Of a stretch of 64,000 nt of DNA, positions 30,418 to 39,418 are shown piece by piece. The stretch spans positions 1 through 64,000 of the forward strand of contig JAAFIL010000001.1 of NCBI GenBank assembly GCA_013297775.1. Direction: 5' to 3'. Position 1 is the stretch's first letter, and every line of letters starts with the position of its first letter. A program made the position numbers and the translations under genes. Below the pieces are notes generated by a model. That model was given only the letters and a program-made list of their open reading frames with translations. It had not been told where the DNA came from and did no database searches. The DNA is from Bacteroidota bacterium (GTDB lineage Bacteria > Bacteroidota > Bacteroidia > B-17B0 > Aurantibacillaceae).

Positions 30418-32153
30418 GGAGGCTTAAACGGGCATATACACTTATTGTGCTATTAAAGTATGTGTTGGTGCTGCATGGGCAGCAGGCTGCTGTTCAACTA
30501 AAGCCAAGTATTTATAAATTAGAGCTTGAACCTTTTACAAGTGTTTACCAAACGGCTAAACCACAAGCCATGCCAGCGTTTATAAAAGATAATTGGAAAG
30601 CATTTAAACCTTGTGAACGAGAAACCTTTTTTATAAAGGCCTCTATGAACTTTACTTATCTTAAAATTAATTTTCAAAATCATTCTTCTACTAAACAAGA
30701 TTATGTAGTTCAATTAAAAGAAAGCGTTTTACCTCATGTACGTTTTTTTTGGTATAATATAGATAGAGATACTAGCTACGAACTTATCTTGGATAGAGGC
30801 AGCCGAACGCCTGTCATTAGGATTCCTTCACTAAAAAAACTTTCTAAAGGCATCTTATTAATCGAGCTTCAATCTAAAAGTAATTCGACACTGGCACCAA
30901 TTTATCTTTTCCTCGAAAATGTTTACTACGACTTTGAGTTAAATTTTATTTTTGCTTACTCCTTATTTTTTGGTGTGTTTATACTGGAATTAATTTTAAT
31001 TATTTACTCTATCTACCTATCCAAAAAAAGACTTAATCTTTACTACTGTTTAGCCATTTTTTCTATTATCCTCTATTTATTTGTTACAAGAGGATATATT
31101 TTTATAGTTCAAGATTCGAATTGGCAATTGCCGTCTTATGCACCGCTTTTAATCTATCTAGTGGGTTATATTTTTCTTATTCTTTTTTTCTATAAACTTT
31201 TTCAGCCCGATGTATCTAAATGGATGAGCCGCATCACGCTTTCACTCTCGTTTTTAGCAATAGCCCTTGTTTTTTTAATGATGGGCAACACGTTGTGGAG
31301 TGCTCAATTATCGGAGGTAATTACGGTGTTCTTAGTTGTTATTGTGCTGTTCAACGCTATCTTTCTTCTCAATAAAGCATTTACAAAGTATGTTTATTTT
31401 ACATTCGGTTTAGTGTTGGCTGCTTTATTTTATGGTTTAAACTTTGCACTCGTACACGATTTTTTACCAAATACTACGTTAACCTATTATGGATTTGATT
31501 TAGCACTTTGTTTAATGACTTTATTTATTACGATTGGATTAATTAGAAATGTTTTTTCGGAGCGATTGATGGGCGAACGTTTAATAAAAGAAAACCAAAT
31601 TGCATTAATTGAGCAAGAGAATAAATTAAATGCACATATTGAAGAAGAGAATAAAGCCTTGTTAAACGAAACAGATGAGTTTTACAAGCAAATTAATGGC
31701 GTAAAACAATCTATTCAACAAAAACGGATTCAATTAAAGCAAAGCGAAAATACCCTAAATGAAATCGAAACCATTATCCGAAGTGCAGATATATTAATTG
31801 AAGATGCCAAAAGCAAATACTTTTTTTATTTGAATTTATCGGATGATCAAATTGTATTAATAGACTCAGCTAATGGCGACATAAGGTTTACGAATGCCGC
31901 CATGAAACGCTATTTTAATTTGGATGACACCGACGATACACCTTCCATTTTTAAGTTGTTCTCCGAAAAAGAAAAAGAAGGGATACTAGCCATTCTCAAT
32001 CGAGTGTTTAATGGGTACTATTACCTTTCTGTTTTAAAAACGCCTGTATTAGCTACGGGAGAAGTTTCATCGTTTAATTATCAATTTATTCCTATCAAAC
32101 GTAATAATGGTAAAGTGGTAATGACACTTATGTATGCCATAGAAGCTAGCTAA
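30414..32153 (+). CDS. second 7TMR-DISM receptor with coiled coil and divergent PAS domain
   Basis: This 579-residue protein has the same layout as the gene before it: signal peptide, DISMED2-like periplasmic domain (about 25-170), seven helices (about 180-380; LFFGVFILELILIIYSIYLS begins them), a coiled coil (about 390-455) and a PAS-like region (about 460-575; DDQIVLIDSANGDIRFTNAAM). Sequence identity between the pair is low, so the duplication is old. It also lacks an output domain. Its ATG overlaps the previous stop by 4 bases, so three genes in succession are translationally coupled. Confidence 0.83.
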   Translation: MRRLKRAYTLIVLLKYVLVLHGQQAAVQLKPSIYKLELEPFTSVYQTAKPQAMPAFIKDNWKAFKPCERETFFIKASMNFTYLKINFQNHSSTKQDYVVQLKESVLPHVRFFWYNIDRDTSYELILDRGSRTPVIRIPSLKKLSKGILLIELQSKSNSTLAPIYLFLENVYYDFELNFIFAYSLFFGVFILELILIIYSIYLSKKRLNLYYCLAIFSIILYLFVTRGYIFIVQDSNWQLPSYAPLLIYLVGYIFLILFFYKLFQPDVSKWMSRITLSLSFLAIALVFLMMGNTLWSAQLSEVITVFLVVIVLFNAIFLLNKAFTKYVYFTFGLVLAALFYGLNFALVHDFLPNTTLTYYGFDLALCLMTLFITIGLIRNVFSERLMGERLIKENQIALIEQENKLNAHIEEENKALLNETDEFYKQINGVKQSIQQKRIQLKQSENTLNEIETIIRSADILIEDAKSKYFFYLNLSDDQIVLIDSANGDIRFTNAAMKRYFNLDDTDDTPSIFKLFSEKEKEGILAILNRVFNGYYYLSVLKTPVLATGEVSSFNYQFIPIKRNNGKVVMTLMYAIEAS

Positions 32154-32371
32154 ACAGCGGATGAATTTTTGAGATATATTTCTATCTATATTGTATAACT
32201 TAACGTATTCCAAAAGGAACTGATGATGATTATGGTTTAGCTCTATTTAATCCTAAACAGACAGTTCAAAGAAGGAAACTGTCTGCGATTAAGTATCTGT
32301 AAGGATTTCAAGGTAAATCATTTGTAAGAAATCCTAACAGTTACTACATCGGGAATTATCCGCACTAAGAC

Positions 32372-32723
32372 AACGTGAATTATGGATGACCTCTTATCTC
32401 GTCCTTGTTTAGCGAAGCGTAACGAGGACGTTTGAGAACTGCGTTTGTAACGCAGATAAAGTAATGGTGTGGGCTTTACAAACGCCCGTTTAGACCGTCC
32501 TCGTTTCCGCTAACGCTCAAACAAGGACGAGGGGGAAAGAGGAATTAAGAAATGCTTAATGTATTAAATAACTTGAATTATGGATTAAAATAATTGATTT
32601 TCAATCACTTTCTGTATAGCATTCAAAATGAAAATTGTTTTATGTTATTTGATTACCCTGTAAAATCAATAAGTCCAAGTTATTAGGTTAACTATTAAAA
32701 AATTACAATCCATAATTCACGTT
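32372..32723. repeat. inverted-repeat-bounded element carrying hairpin module H
   Basis: AACGTGAATTATGGAT (32372-32387) and its exact reverse complement (32708-32723) bound about 350 bases with no coding capacity. Inside is the 134-base hairpin module at 32398-32531. A partial third copy of the end motif (TTGAATTATGGATT) lies at 32574-32587. Confidence 0.75.
32398..32531. repeat. hairpin module H, copy 1 (134 bases)
   Basis: The arms are CTCGTCCTTGTTTAGCGAAG... and ...CTCAAACAAGGACGAG; each arm also contains its own short inverted repeat (GTTAGCG/CGTAACG-type). The same module, also 134 bases, occurs at 33664-33797, and a decayed inverted half copy is at 43993-44048. Confidence 0.85.
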
Positions 32724-32815
32724 AAGACAGATAGTTCGCCAAAAAATTTGGCTTCTACAGTCTAATTGCGGTTTAATTTGGAGAACAACATTCTTAATGC
32801 CAAGTATAAAACGCT

Positions 32816-32863
32816 AAAAGCGCAAAACTTATCTTAATGCGATAAGCCTTGCGCTTTAATTTT
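32816..32863 (-). terminator. candidate terminator of the Spy-like gene
   Basis: A hairpin with the outer stem AAAGCGCAA/TTGCGCTTT and an inner stem ACTTATC/GATAAGC lies 18-65 bases past the stop of the minus-strand gene. The T-tract on that strand is short, so strength is uncertain. Confidence 0.55.
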
Positions 32864-32880
32864 TAGCTTTAAACCCAACT

Positions 32881-33351
32881 TTAATCTTGATCAACATCTT
32901 TCAGTTCAGCATCTTTGGCATCGCCTTCTTTACCCATTTTTAATTTATGTGCTTCACGTTTTTGCTTTTTAATTTCGTCCCATTTTGTTTTTTGTTCAGC
33001 AGTTAAAAATCCACCAACAGTAGTGTCAAAACTGGTTAAATTGGCTTTAATATCTTGACGAATTTTTTGTTTTTCCGTTTTATCAGTGGTGGCTTTTAAT
33101 TTATCGCGCAAAGGGCCATTGGCTTGTATGCGTGTTAGTGCCGCTGCTTGCCACTTACTTTTTTGATCGGCATTTAATCCTAAGGCTTTCTCGGCCCAGG
33201 TAGCACCCTTACTGGCACGTTGCTCGGGAGTTAAATCTTGTTTTTTTAGACCCATTTGATTGCCTTTGGCTGGCATTTTTTGCATTTCCTGTGCGTTAAT
33301 GGCTGTGTTTAATCCCAAACAGGCGGCCAACAAAACAATTACTTTTTTCAT
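32881..33351 (-). CDS. periplasmic Spy/CpxP-like helical protein
   Basis: This 156-residue protein has a signal peptide ending in AINAQ (about 20). The mature part is helical and charged, with two LT-x-x-Q-type motifs (LTPEQRASK and LTAEQKTKW). These are reminiscent of the Spy/CpxP/LTXXQ family of periplasmic chaperones or stress sensors. The C-terminus is rich in Lys, Asp and Glu. It stands alone between two repeat regions. I would call it a hypothetical protein with Spy-like features; a true chaperone role is not demonstrated by sequence. Confidence 0.6.
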   Translation of the reverse strand: MKKVIVLLAACLGLNTAINAQEMQKMPAKGNQMGLKKQDLTPEQRASKGATWAEKALGLNADQKSKWQAAALTRIQANGPLRDKLKATTDKTEKQKIRQDIKANLTSFDTTVGGFLTAEQKTKWDEIKKQKREAHKLKMGKEGDAKDAELKDVDQD

Positions 33352-33513
33352 ATTACTTTTTTTACAGATTTAATGATTGGATGCAAGATACTTGCTTTCG
33401 TTTAATGCGATTATACTTTTTAACAATTTTTTAATAAACCTCATTCATAATTCAACAACTTTTTATCCAGTTCAGTCGCGCGTAATTGTAGGCACGCATC
33501 AAGCATTGATTAT

Positions 33514-33874
33514 CCGAGATTTCAAGAAATCGGACACTTTAGAATAAAATAGCTAACTCTGTAAACTATTTAAAATCAAAATTTGAAAATGAGTTAGATG
33601 GAGATAGACCGTCGAAATCTATCACAAAACAAAACCTGCCACAGTGATTAGAAATGTTTTTATCTCGTCCTTGTTTAGCGAAGCGTAACGAGGACGTTTT
33701 AGAACTGCGTTTGTAACGCAGATAAAGTGATAGCGTTGGCGTTTCAAACGCCCATTTAGCACGTCCTCGTTTCCGCTAACGCTTAAACAAGGACGAGGGG
33801 AAAGAGGAGTTAAGAAACGCTTAAAAAATGAGTTAGATATTTTATTCTAAAGAACTTCTTTCTTAAAATCTCGG
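33514..33874. repeat. R1 element: MITE-like, terminal inverted repeats, 361 bases
   Basis: The left end CCGAGATTTCAAGAAATCGG, followed by ACTTTAGAATAAAATAG, is mirrored at the right end, which reads TATTTTATTCTAAAGAA... and finishes TCTTAAAATCTCGG. Between them are AAATGAGTTAGAT motifs near both ends and hairpin module H (33664-33797). There is no coding capacity. Full or partial relatives lie at 1-200, 5515-5545, 54710-54798 and 55081-55128. From 33352 to 33513 I see no other feature. Confidence 0.82.
33664..33797. repeat. hairpin module H, copy 2 (134 bases)
   Basis: Same length and arms as copy 1 at 32398-32531, with a few substitutions. Here it sits in the middle of the R1 element, while copy 1 sits in a differently bounded element. 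Confidence 0.85.
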
Positions 33875-33891
33875 TTAAATTATGAAAGTGG

Positions 33892-36252
33892 TTAATGTAT
33901 AATTTGGATGCGCTGGTTAAAATACTCACCATTAATTTCTATTCGTAAAAGATAAATACCAGTAGGCAATGCTGAGGTGTCTATTTTATTTTCAGTAGCA
34001 TCTATGGTTTGGGTTAAAATTATTTTTCCAGTTAAATCCATTAACTCGGCTTTGCCATTGGTACTTGTATTTTTCGTGATTTGTAGATAGGTGTTAGCTG
34101 GATTGGGATAAACACTCAACACATCACTCAAAAAAAGTGGTTGTTCGTTCACACTGCTAACAGCACTATTCAGTTTTCGTAAGAGCATATCATCAAAATA
34201 AAAACCATCTTTAGTCGTGCTGGCATTAGAGGTCATGGTAAACCGAAATAAAACAGTTTGCCCCAAGTACGCCGATAAATCTATACTTTCTTTTACCCAA
34301 CCATCTTGTAAACCATCGTACACAGGAATAGTGCCGCCAAAAGAGGCTGGAGAGGTTTTATATCGCCCACACAATGGACTCCATGTACTGCCCGCATTTG
34401 TACTAATGGCTAATTGAACTTTGTCGTTATTTTTTTCTAATTGAAAGCGCGTATAGTATTGCAAATGCGCATACGAAGCCCCTACTAAACTTAGTCCTGT
34501 TTTTGAGGTTATAACGCGGTTTGCGTTGTTGGGGTAATTGCCAATTGGGCTTTCGGTAATGCTGGACGGTGGCGATTTGAATTTAGAAGTAGTAGTACCC
34601 CACGTACTGGTTAAGTAATTGGTAGCAACCGAAGTGCCATTATCGCTCAATACGGTAATAGGCGTGCCTGCTATTTTTTGTATGGTATCGTGATGAAAAC
34701 CATTGTTACCATAAGCAGTAGTTAGTAAATAACGAACGCTTTGTCCGCTTGTTAAGCCTGCACTTAAGGTATAAGCTATAGAGTCGGTAAGGGTTTGGTT
34801 TAGGTTTAGCGTGGTGTAAACTTTAGCAGGACCTGTTGTGTTGATGCCTACGCCCAGCGGCGTAATAGAAACCGTAATAGCTCCACTTTGTAAACCCAAA
34901 CGTTGAATGTCGTATTTTATAAATCCAGAGGCGTTGCTAAAAAATTGATCTTGATTATCGCGAGCCACGCCATATCTACTTACCAGTTTTGCTAAATAAT
35001 AGTTTTGGGTAAACGTTGTTTTACAAATATCAAGTATGCGCGAAGAAGCTGGCCAAAAGCCGTCGGCAGCACTCCCCGCCTCGGGGGTCATTGATAAAAT
35101 TTTTGGTTTACTGGTTTGTTCGCCATACATCCAATCGTCGCTAGTGCCATTACTAACGTAAGCTACGGTTTGGTCGCCTGTGCCATATAAAAAGCGACTA
35201 TCTTCTGTTAAGTGAATGCCCCAGTTTACAAAAGTGGCACTATCGGGTGTATAAAAACTAGGAATATAGCCCCAAGGATAAATTAATAAATTACCATAAG
35301 TATGTGCATTTAACGCAGAAGCAAAATTTTTAGAGTTACAAAAATTACGAATGGCTTGCGTTTCGGGTTCGCTGAAAGGCGAAGTGCCTCGGTAGGTATC
35401 GCTACTAGATGTTGGCGAAGAACCTGTGTTGTCGAAGCCCCAATTGTTACCATAGTTACGGTTTAAATCCACACCAAAAGTACTCCCTACATTTACTCGG
35501 CGGTTTTTACGCCACATCCCTCCACCATTAGGATTGGTGGTTTGGTTGTAAACGTATCCATCGGGATTTAAACATGGTACAAAATACAATTCGGTGTTGT
35601 TAAGTGTGACGGCTATATCGGGATTGGTGTTATAATTTTCGAGTAAATACCACATGTAAAAAATAAGTTGCGATAAACTACACGCCTCGCGGGCATGATG
35701 CAAAGCGGTGTATAATACTTGTGGCTCACTTTCGTTCACATTCGGATTATCGCTAATTTTTACATACCATATATTACGCCCTTCAATACTTTGAATAGGG
35801 CCAATGGGTTGTTTAATGCTTATCAAATTTGGATAGAGTAAAGCCATGCTGTCTAAAATTTGTTCCATCTCAGCTAAGGTAAAGTAACCACCCATAGAGC
35901 CTAAATGAAAATTAGCCGGTTTTTGAATGGTGGGCGCATTGCAAACACCCGCCGCTGCCGAAGATTTTCCTTGTACATCGTATTGGTTGCGTGTTTCGTA
36001 AAACTTAGCTAAGTCTTCAATTTCAATAACGTGCGCAATGGCATTCTTTTTCAAAGTGGCTACTTCTAACTCCGATATTTCTGTAATAACTTCCGTATCA
36101 CTAACCTCAGCGTGGTCAATGGTAATACCTAATTGCGCTAATGTTTTGGGCAAACCTTCGTTACCTGTAATTTTTACTTTGTGGTATTTTAATACTTGAG
36201 CGTTACCATTAAAACTTAGGGCTAAACTGATAATAAATAAAAATCGTTTCAT
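33892..36252 (-). CDS. secreted M14 zinc carboxypeptidase with T9SS type A sorting domain
   Basis: This 786-residue protein (start MKRFLFIISLALSFNGNAQ) is exported by Sec and then by T9SS. The peptidase domain (about 105-415) shows the zinc motif HHAREACS (HxxE), NPDGYVYNQT, VDLNRNYGNNWG, ALNAHTYGN with the third zinc ligand His, and MTPEAGS with the catalytic Glu. A jelly-roll-like region follows, then a type A sorting domain (VYPNPANTYLQI ... LPTGIYLLRI). It removes C-terminal residues from extracellular peptides. The start is at 36252; the longer frame to 36303 overlaps the preceding gene and has no signal peptide at its start. It is 11 bases after the prolyl oligopeptidase gene. Confidence 0.93.
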   Translation of the reverse strand: MKRFLFIISLALSFNGNAQVLKYHKVKITGNEGLPKTLAQLGITIDHAEVSDTEVITEISELEVATLKKNAIAHVIEIEDLAKFYETRNQYDVQGKSSAAAGVCNAPTIQKPANFHLGSMGGYFTLAEMEQILDSMALLYPNLISIKQPIGPIQSIEGRNIWYVKISDNPNVNESEPQVLYTALHHAREACSLSQLIFYMWYLLENYNTNPDIAVTLNNTELYFVPCLNPDGYVYNQTTNPNGGGMWRKNRRVNVGSTFGVDLNRNYGNNWGFDNTGSSPTSSSDTYRGTSPFSEPETQAIRNFCNSKNFASALNAHTYGNLLIYPWGYIPSFYTPDSATFVNWGIHLTEDSRFLYGTGDQTVAYVSNGTSDDWMYGEQTSKPKILSMTPEAGSAADGFWPASSRILDICKTTFTQNYYLAKLVSRYGVARDNQDQFFSNASGFIKYDIQRLGLQSGAITVSITPLGVGINTTGPAKVYTTLNLNQTLTDSIAYTLSAGLTSGQSVRYLLTTAYGNNGFHHDTIQKIAGTPITVLSDNGTSVATNYLTSTWGTTTSKFKSPPSSITESPIGNYPNNANRVITSKTGLSLVGASYAHLQYYTRFQLEKNNDKVQLAISTNAGSTWSPLCGRYKTSPASFGGTIPVYDGLQDGWVKESIDLSAYLGQTVLFRFTMTSNASTTKDGFYFDDMLLRKLNSAVSSVNEQPLFLSDVLSVYPNPANTYLQITKNTSTNGKAELMDLTGKIILTQTIDATENKIDTSALPTGIYLLRIEINGEYFNQRIQIIH

Positions 36253-36263
36253 AGTAGTAAATT

Positions 36264-38372
36264 TTAAAGTTCGAGATTTAAGTGATGGAAAATATAACTC
36301 CACATATCGGCAAACTCATCAATTTGTTTAGAAGTGGGTTTACCCGACCCATGACCTGCGTTAACATCAATACGAATTAAAATGGGGGCTTTGCCTTTAT
36401 TTTTTTCTTGCAAGGTAGCGGCAAACTTAAACGAGTGGGCGGGCACTACCCTATCGTCGTGATCGCCAGTTAAAATAAGGGTGGCAGGGTATTCGATTTC
36501 TTTTACATTGTGCAAAGGCGAGTATTTATAAAGGCAGTTAAACTCTTGCGCATTGTCGCTGCAGCCATAATCTACCGTCCAAGCGCGGCCAATGGTAAAC
36601 AAGTGAAAGCGCAACATATCGAGTACACCAACGGTTGGAATAGCTACTTTACAAATATCGGGACGTTGTGTCATTACAGCACCAATTAACAAACCACCAT
36701 TACTGCGCCCATGAATGGCAATTTTAGAATAAGAGGTCATCCCATTTTTTACTAAATAGTCGCAGGCAGCAATGAAATCGTCGAATACGTTTTGCTTTAA
36801 ACACTTGGTGCCAGCTTTGTGCCAATCTTCGCCAAACTCGCCTCCACCGCGTAAATTAGGCACACAGTAAATGCCACCCTTTTGTAAAAATAGAGTCCTA
36901 TCTATTCTAAACTCGGGGCCTAACGAAATATTGAAGCCACCGTAACCATAAACAAAACAAGGGGTTGTGGCGTTAGGCGTAACATCTTTTCGATGTGTAA
37001 TAAACATGGGTATTTTTGTGCCATCTTTACTTCCGTAATACACTTGCGTGGTTACAAAATTATCACTGTCGAAATCAATTTTAGGTTTAAAAATTAAAGA
37101 ACTTTCATCTTTAACAGCGTCGTAATAAAAAACTTGCTCGGGTGAGGTGTATTGCACGGTACTATACGTTGCAAAATTGTAAGTTTTATCAGAGTTAAAG
37201 GCACTCAATTTACAAAAGGGAGGTAGCTTAATTTCTTTAATGTATGCCCCGTTTAAATCGTGTACATGCAATTGACTTACCGCATTCACCAAGTGATGAA
37301 CAATGATGCTGTTATTACAAAAGTTAACGTCTTGTAATAAATATTTATCTTCGGCAATTATGGTTTTCCAGTTTTCGGGAGCCGTTTCTAACAACGATAC
37401 TTTTACTAATTTATAACGTGGTGCATTTTTGTTGGTAAGGATGTAAAATTGATTGCCATCGTTTTCAACCACCTCTACTTCCGAGTCGAACGAATTTTCG
37501 ATAGTAATAAATGGCGCATTGGGTTTGGTTAAATCTTTTATTTGTAAACGGTTGCCACTTGTGCTTTTTGATGTACTTAGGATGAGAAAATTTTCATCGT
37601 CAGTTATGCCTGCACCAAAGTTATAATCCGCATTTTTTTTATCTTCATAAATAAGTTCGTCTTTTTCTTGCGGCGTTCCTAAACGGTGATAATAGACTTT
37701 GTGAAACTCGTTTTTACCGGTGTAAGTTCCATTTTTAGGTTCATCGTATCGGCTATAATAAATGCCATTATTTTTCCACGACATGCCGCTAAATTTTACC
37801 CATTTTATAACATCTGGTAAGTCTTTTTTGGTAGCAATATCTTTAAAATGAATTTCTACCCAATCGCTACCTGCTTTTGAAATACCGTAGGCTAAGGTTT
37901 TCCCATCTTTAGAAATGGAGGTGCCAGATAGAGAGGTGGTGCCATCATCTGAAAGGGTGTTAAGGTCCAGTAAAACGCTACCTTCTTTTTTTAAATCGTC
38001 GTGTACATACATCACCCATTGGTTTTGTAGGCCATTATTTTTAAATGAGAAAAATAATTTCCCTTTTTTATAAGGGGCCGACATTTTATTGTAGTTCCAC
38101 AACTGCGAGAGTTTACTTTTAAATTTATCGGTATTTTTTATGGTTTTAAAATAACCTTGCGTAACTGCATTTTCAGCATCAATCCATTGTTTGGTGCGGT
38201 TCGATTCGCCATTCTCCATCCAACGGTAAGGGTCATCTACTTTCACGTTAAAATATAGGTCGCTAACGTTTTCTTTAGCCGCTTCGGGATATACAATGCC
38301 GTTTTGAGCCTGATTAAAATGGAAACTTATTCCTAAAGCCAAAGCCACTACTTTTTTTTTATTAAAATACAT
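36264..38372 (-). CDS. prolyl oligopeptidase (S9A family)
   Basis: This 702-residue serine peptidase has a signal peptide (MYFNKKKVVALALGISFHF), the N-terminal DPYRWMENG motif, a seven-bladed propeller (about 75-420) that limits access to small peptides, and an alpha/beta hydrolase domain. The catalytic serine is in GRSNGGLLIGA, the aspartate in GDHDDRVVPAHSFK and the histidine in NAGHGSG. It cleaves after proline in short peptides in the periplasm. It is co-transcribed with the M14 carboxypeptidase downstream, giving a two-gene peptide degradation unit. Confidence 0.95.
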   Translation of the reverse strand: MYFNKKKVVALALGISFHFNQAQNGIVYPEAAKENVSDLYFNVKVDDPYRWMENGESNRTKQWIDAENAVTQGYFKTIKNTDKFKSKLSQLWNYNKMSAPYKKGKLFFSFKNNGLQNQWVMYVHDDLKKEGSVLLDLNTLSDDGTTSLSGTSISKDGKTLAYGISKAGSDWVEIHFKDIATKKDLPDVIKWVKFSGMSWKNNGIYYSRYDEPKNGTYTGKNEFHKVYYHRLGTPQEKDELIYEDKKNADYNFGAGITDDENFLILSTSKSTSGNRLQIKDLTKPNAPFITIENSFDSEVEVVENDGNQFYILTNKNAPRYKLVKVSLLETAPENWKTIIAEDKYLLQDVNFCNNSIIVHHLVNAVSQLHVHDLNGAYIKEIKLPPFCKLSAFNSDKTYNFATYSTVQYTSPEQVFYYDAVKDESSLIFKPKIDFDSDNFVTTQVYYGSKDGTKIPMFITHRKDVTPNATTPCFVYGYGGFNISLGPEFRIDRTLFLQKGGIYCVPNLRGGGEFGEDWHKAGTKCLKQNVFDDFIAACDYLVKNGMTSYSKIAIHGRSNGGLLIGAVMTQRPDICKVAIPTVGVLDMLRFHLFTIGRAWTVDYGCSDNAQEFNCLYKYSPLHNVKEIEYPATLILTGDHDDRVVPAHSFKFAATLQEKNKGKAPILIRIDVNAGHGSGKPTSKQIDEFADMWSYIFHHLNLEL

Positions 38373-38421
38373 GTGTTAATTTTTTATGGTAAACAGTTTA
38401 CTACTGCGTTAAAACGCTCTT

Positions 38422-38429
38422 TATTTTTG
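38422..38429 (+). promoter_or_regulatory. -7 box for the glucosaminidase gene
   Basis: TATTTTTG (TAnnTTTG) lies 18 bases before the ATG at 38448. This supports that start, because the upstream in-frame start at 38373 would precede the promoter. Confidence 0.45.
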
Positions 38430-38447
38430 AGTGGTTTTAAAAGCAGA

Positions 38448-39332
38448 ATGATTCGTAAATATAATAAACGGTATTCATTTGAACAAAGTGCAAGGCAAGT
38501 TATTAGGCTTGGCTTAATTTGTTTTTATATTTTTTGTAGTGTTACCTTGCGTGCACAAAAAAATATAGATTCGGCTTCTAAATTTATTCAACAACACCAA
38601 CATTTTGCTGTTGAACAAATGAATGTATATGGCATTCCGGCTAGTGTAACCTTAGCCCAAGCCATTTACGAAAGCGGCAGTGGCGGCAGTTATTTGTGTC
38701 GGAAAGGAAATAATTTTTTTGGTATTAAATGTCACCGCGAATGGGGAGGCGACTCGCTCTTAAAGGACGATGAAGAGCGTAACGAATGTTTTAGGGCTTA
38801 CACCAGCATTGAACAATGTTACGAAGACCGGGTTTTGTTTTTAAACTCGCGTAGCCGTTATCATTTCTTATTTCAATTGCCGCTAAACGATTATAAACGG
38901 TGGTGCTTAGGCTTGCAAGAGGCGGGGTATGCCACCAATAAAAACTACGCCACTACACTCATTTATATTATTGAAAAATACAAACTTTTTACGTTTGAAA
39001 TGCCCGAACCCTTGGCCAGCAAGCCAATCCCCGCTTTAGCTACTCATCTAAACGAATCTCTTACTTTGCAAACTCAACTCTCGCAAACACTTGTATCGGC
39101 TTCTGTTACTGAGCCGCCCGCTAATACGATAGTGAAGGCTATTATTCAAAAACATTATCATATTGCGAGCAAAGGGCAAACTCCTAACGATGTATCTACT
39201 CTTTACGGGATAGATATTCGATTGATTTGCAGTAACAATAGCATATCGCCCAAAACGGTTTTTAGCGAGGGCGAAGTGGTATTTTTAACAAAAAAGAAGC
39301 CTTATAAATATGAATTACCTGTAAATCAATAA
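38448..39332 (+). CDS. secreted N-acetylglucosaminidase with C-terminal LysM-like domain
   Basis: This 294-residue protein has a long signal region ending near VTLRAQ, a glucosaminidase domain (about 50-185) with VTLAQAIYESGSGGS, GNNFFGIKCHREW, FRAYTSIEQCYEDRVLFL and YATNKNYATTLIYIIEKYKL, and a C-terminal LysM-like module (about 225-285; ASKGQTPNDVSTLYGIDIRLI). It cleaves peptidoglycan glycan strands and binds them through LysM. The catalytic glutamate is probably in IYESGSG. The start is taken at the ATG in 38448. It is divergent from the prolyl oligopeptidase gene. Confidence 0.92.
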   Translation: MIRKYNKRYSFEQSARQVIRLGLICFYIFCSVTLRAQKNIDSASKFIQQHQHFAVEQMNVYGIPASVTLAQAIYESGSGGSYLCRKGNNFFGIKCHREWGGDSLLKDDEERNECFRAYTSIEQCYEDRVLFLNSRSRYHFLFQLPLNDYKRWCLGLQEAGYATNKNYATTLIYIIEKYKLFTFEMPEPLASKPIPALATHLNESLTLQTQLSQTLVSASVTEPPANTIVKAIIQKHYHIASKGQTPNDVSTLYGIDIRLICSNNSISPKTVFSEGEVVFLTKKKPYKYELPVNQ

Positions 39333-39385
39333 GTTAAATCCATTTATTTTCTATCAATTCCTTTTCCGTATTTAGGTAATTAGTT

Positions 39386-39393
39386 TATCTTTG
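39386..39393 (+). promoter_or_regulatory. -7 box for the foldase gene
   Basis: TATCTTTG matches TAnnTTTG, 25 bases before the ATG at 39419. Confidence 0.5.
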
Positions 39394-39418
39394 CAAGTCT
39401 TAAAAAATTGTTGACTGT

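Larger units (their letters stand above)
32154..32880. other. intergenic region made of repeat elements
   Basis: No gene was recognised in these 727 bases. A short 9-base hairpin CAGACAGTT/AACTGTCTG (32258-32285) lies in the first part. The centre is a 16-base inverted repeat pair enclosing a large hairpin module (listed separately). The right end carries the candidate terminator of the Spy-like gene. Confidence 0.6.

Noticed and set aside
24080-32153. A complete SiaABCD-type system
   Set aside because: No SiaB-like kinase and no GGDEF domain were found among the neighbouring genes, so only the phosphatase and partner-protein half is supported.
32258-32285. Hairpin as a terminator for the DISM receptor operon
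   Set aside because: The stem is not followed by a T-tract and lies over 100 bases past the stop codon.
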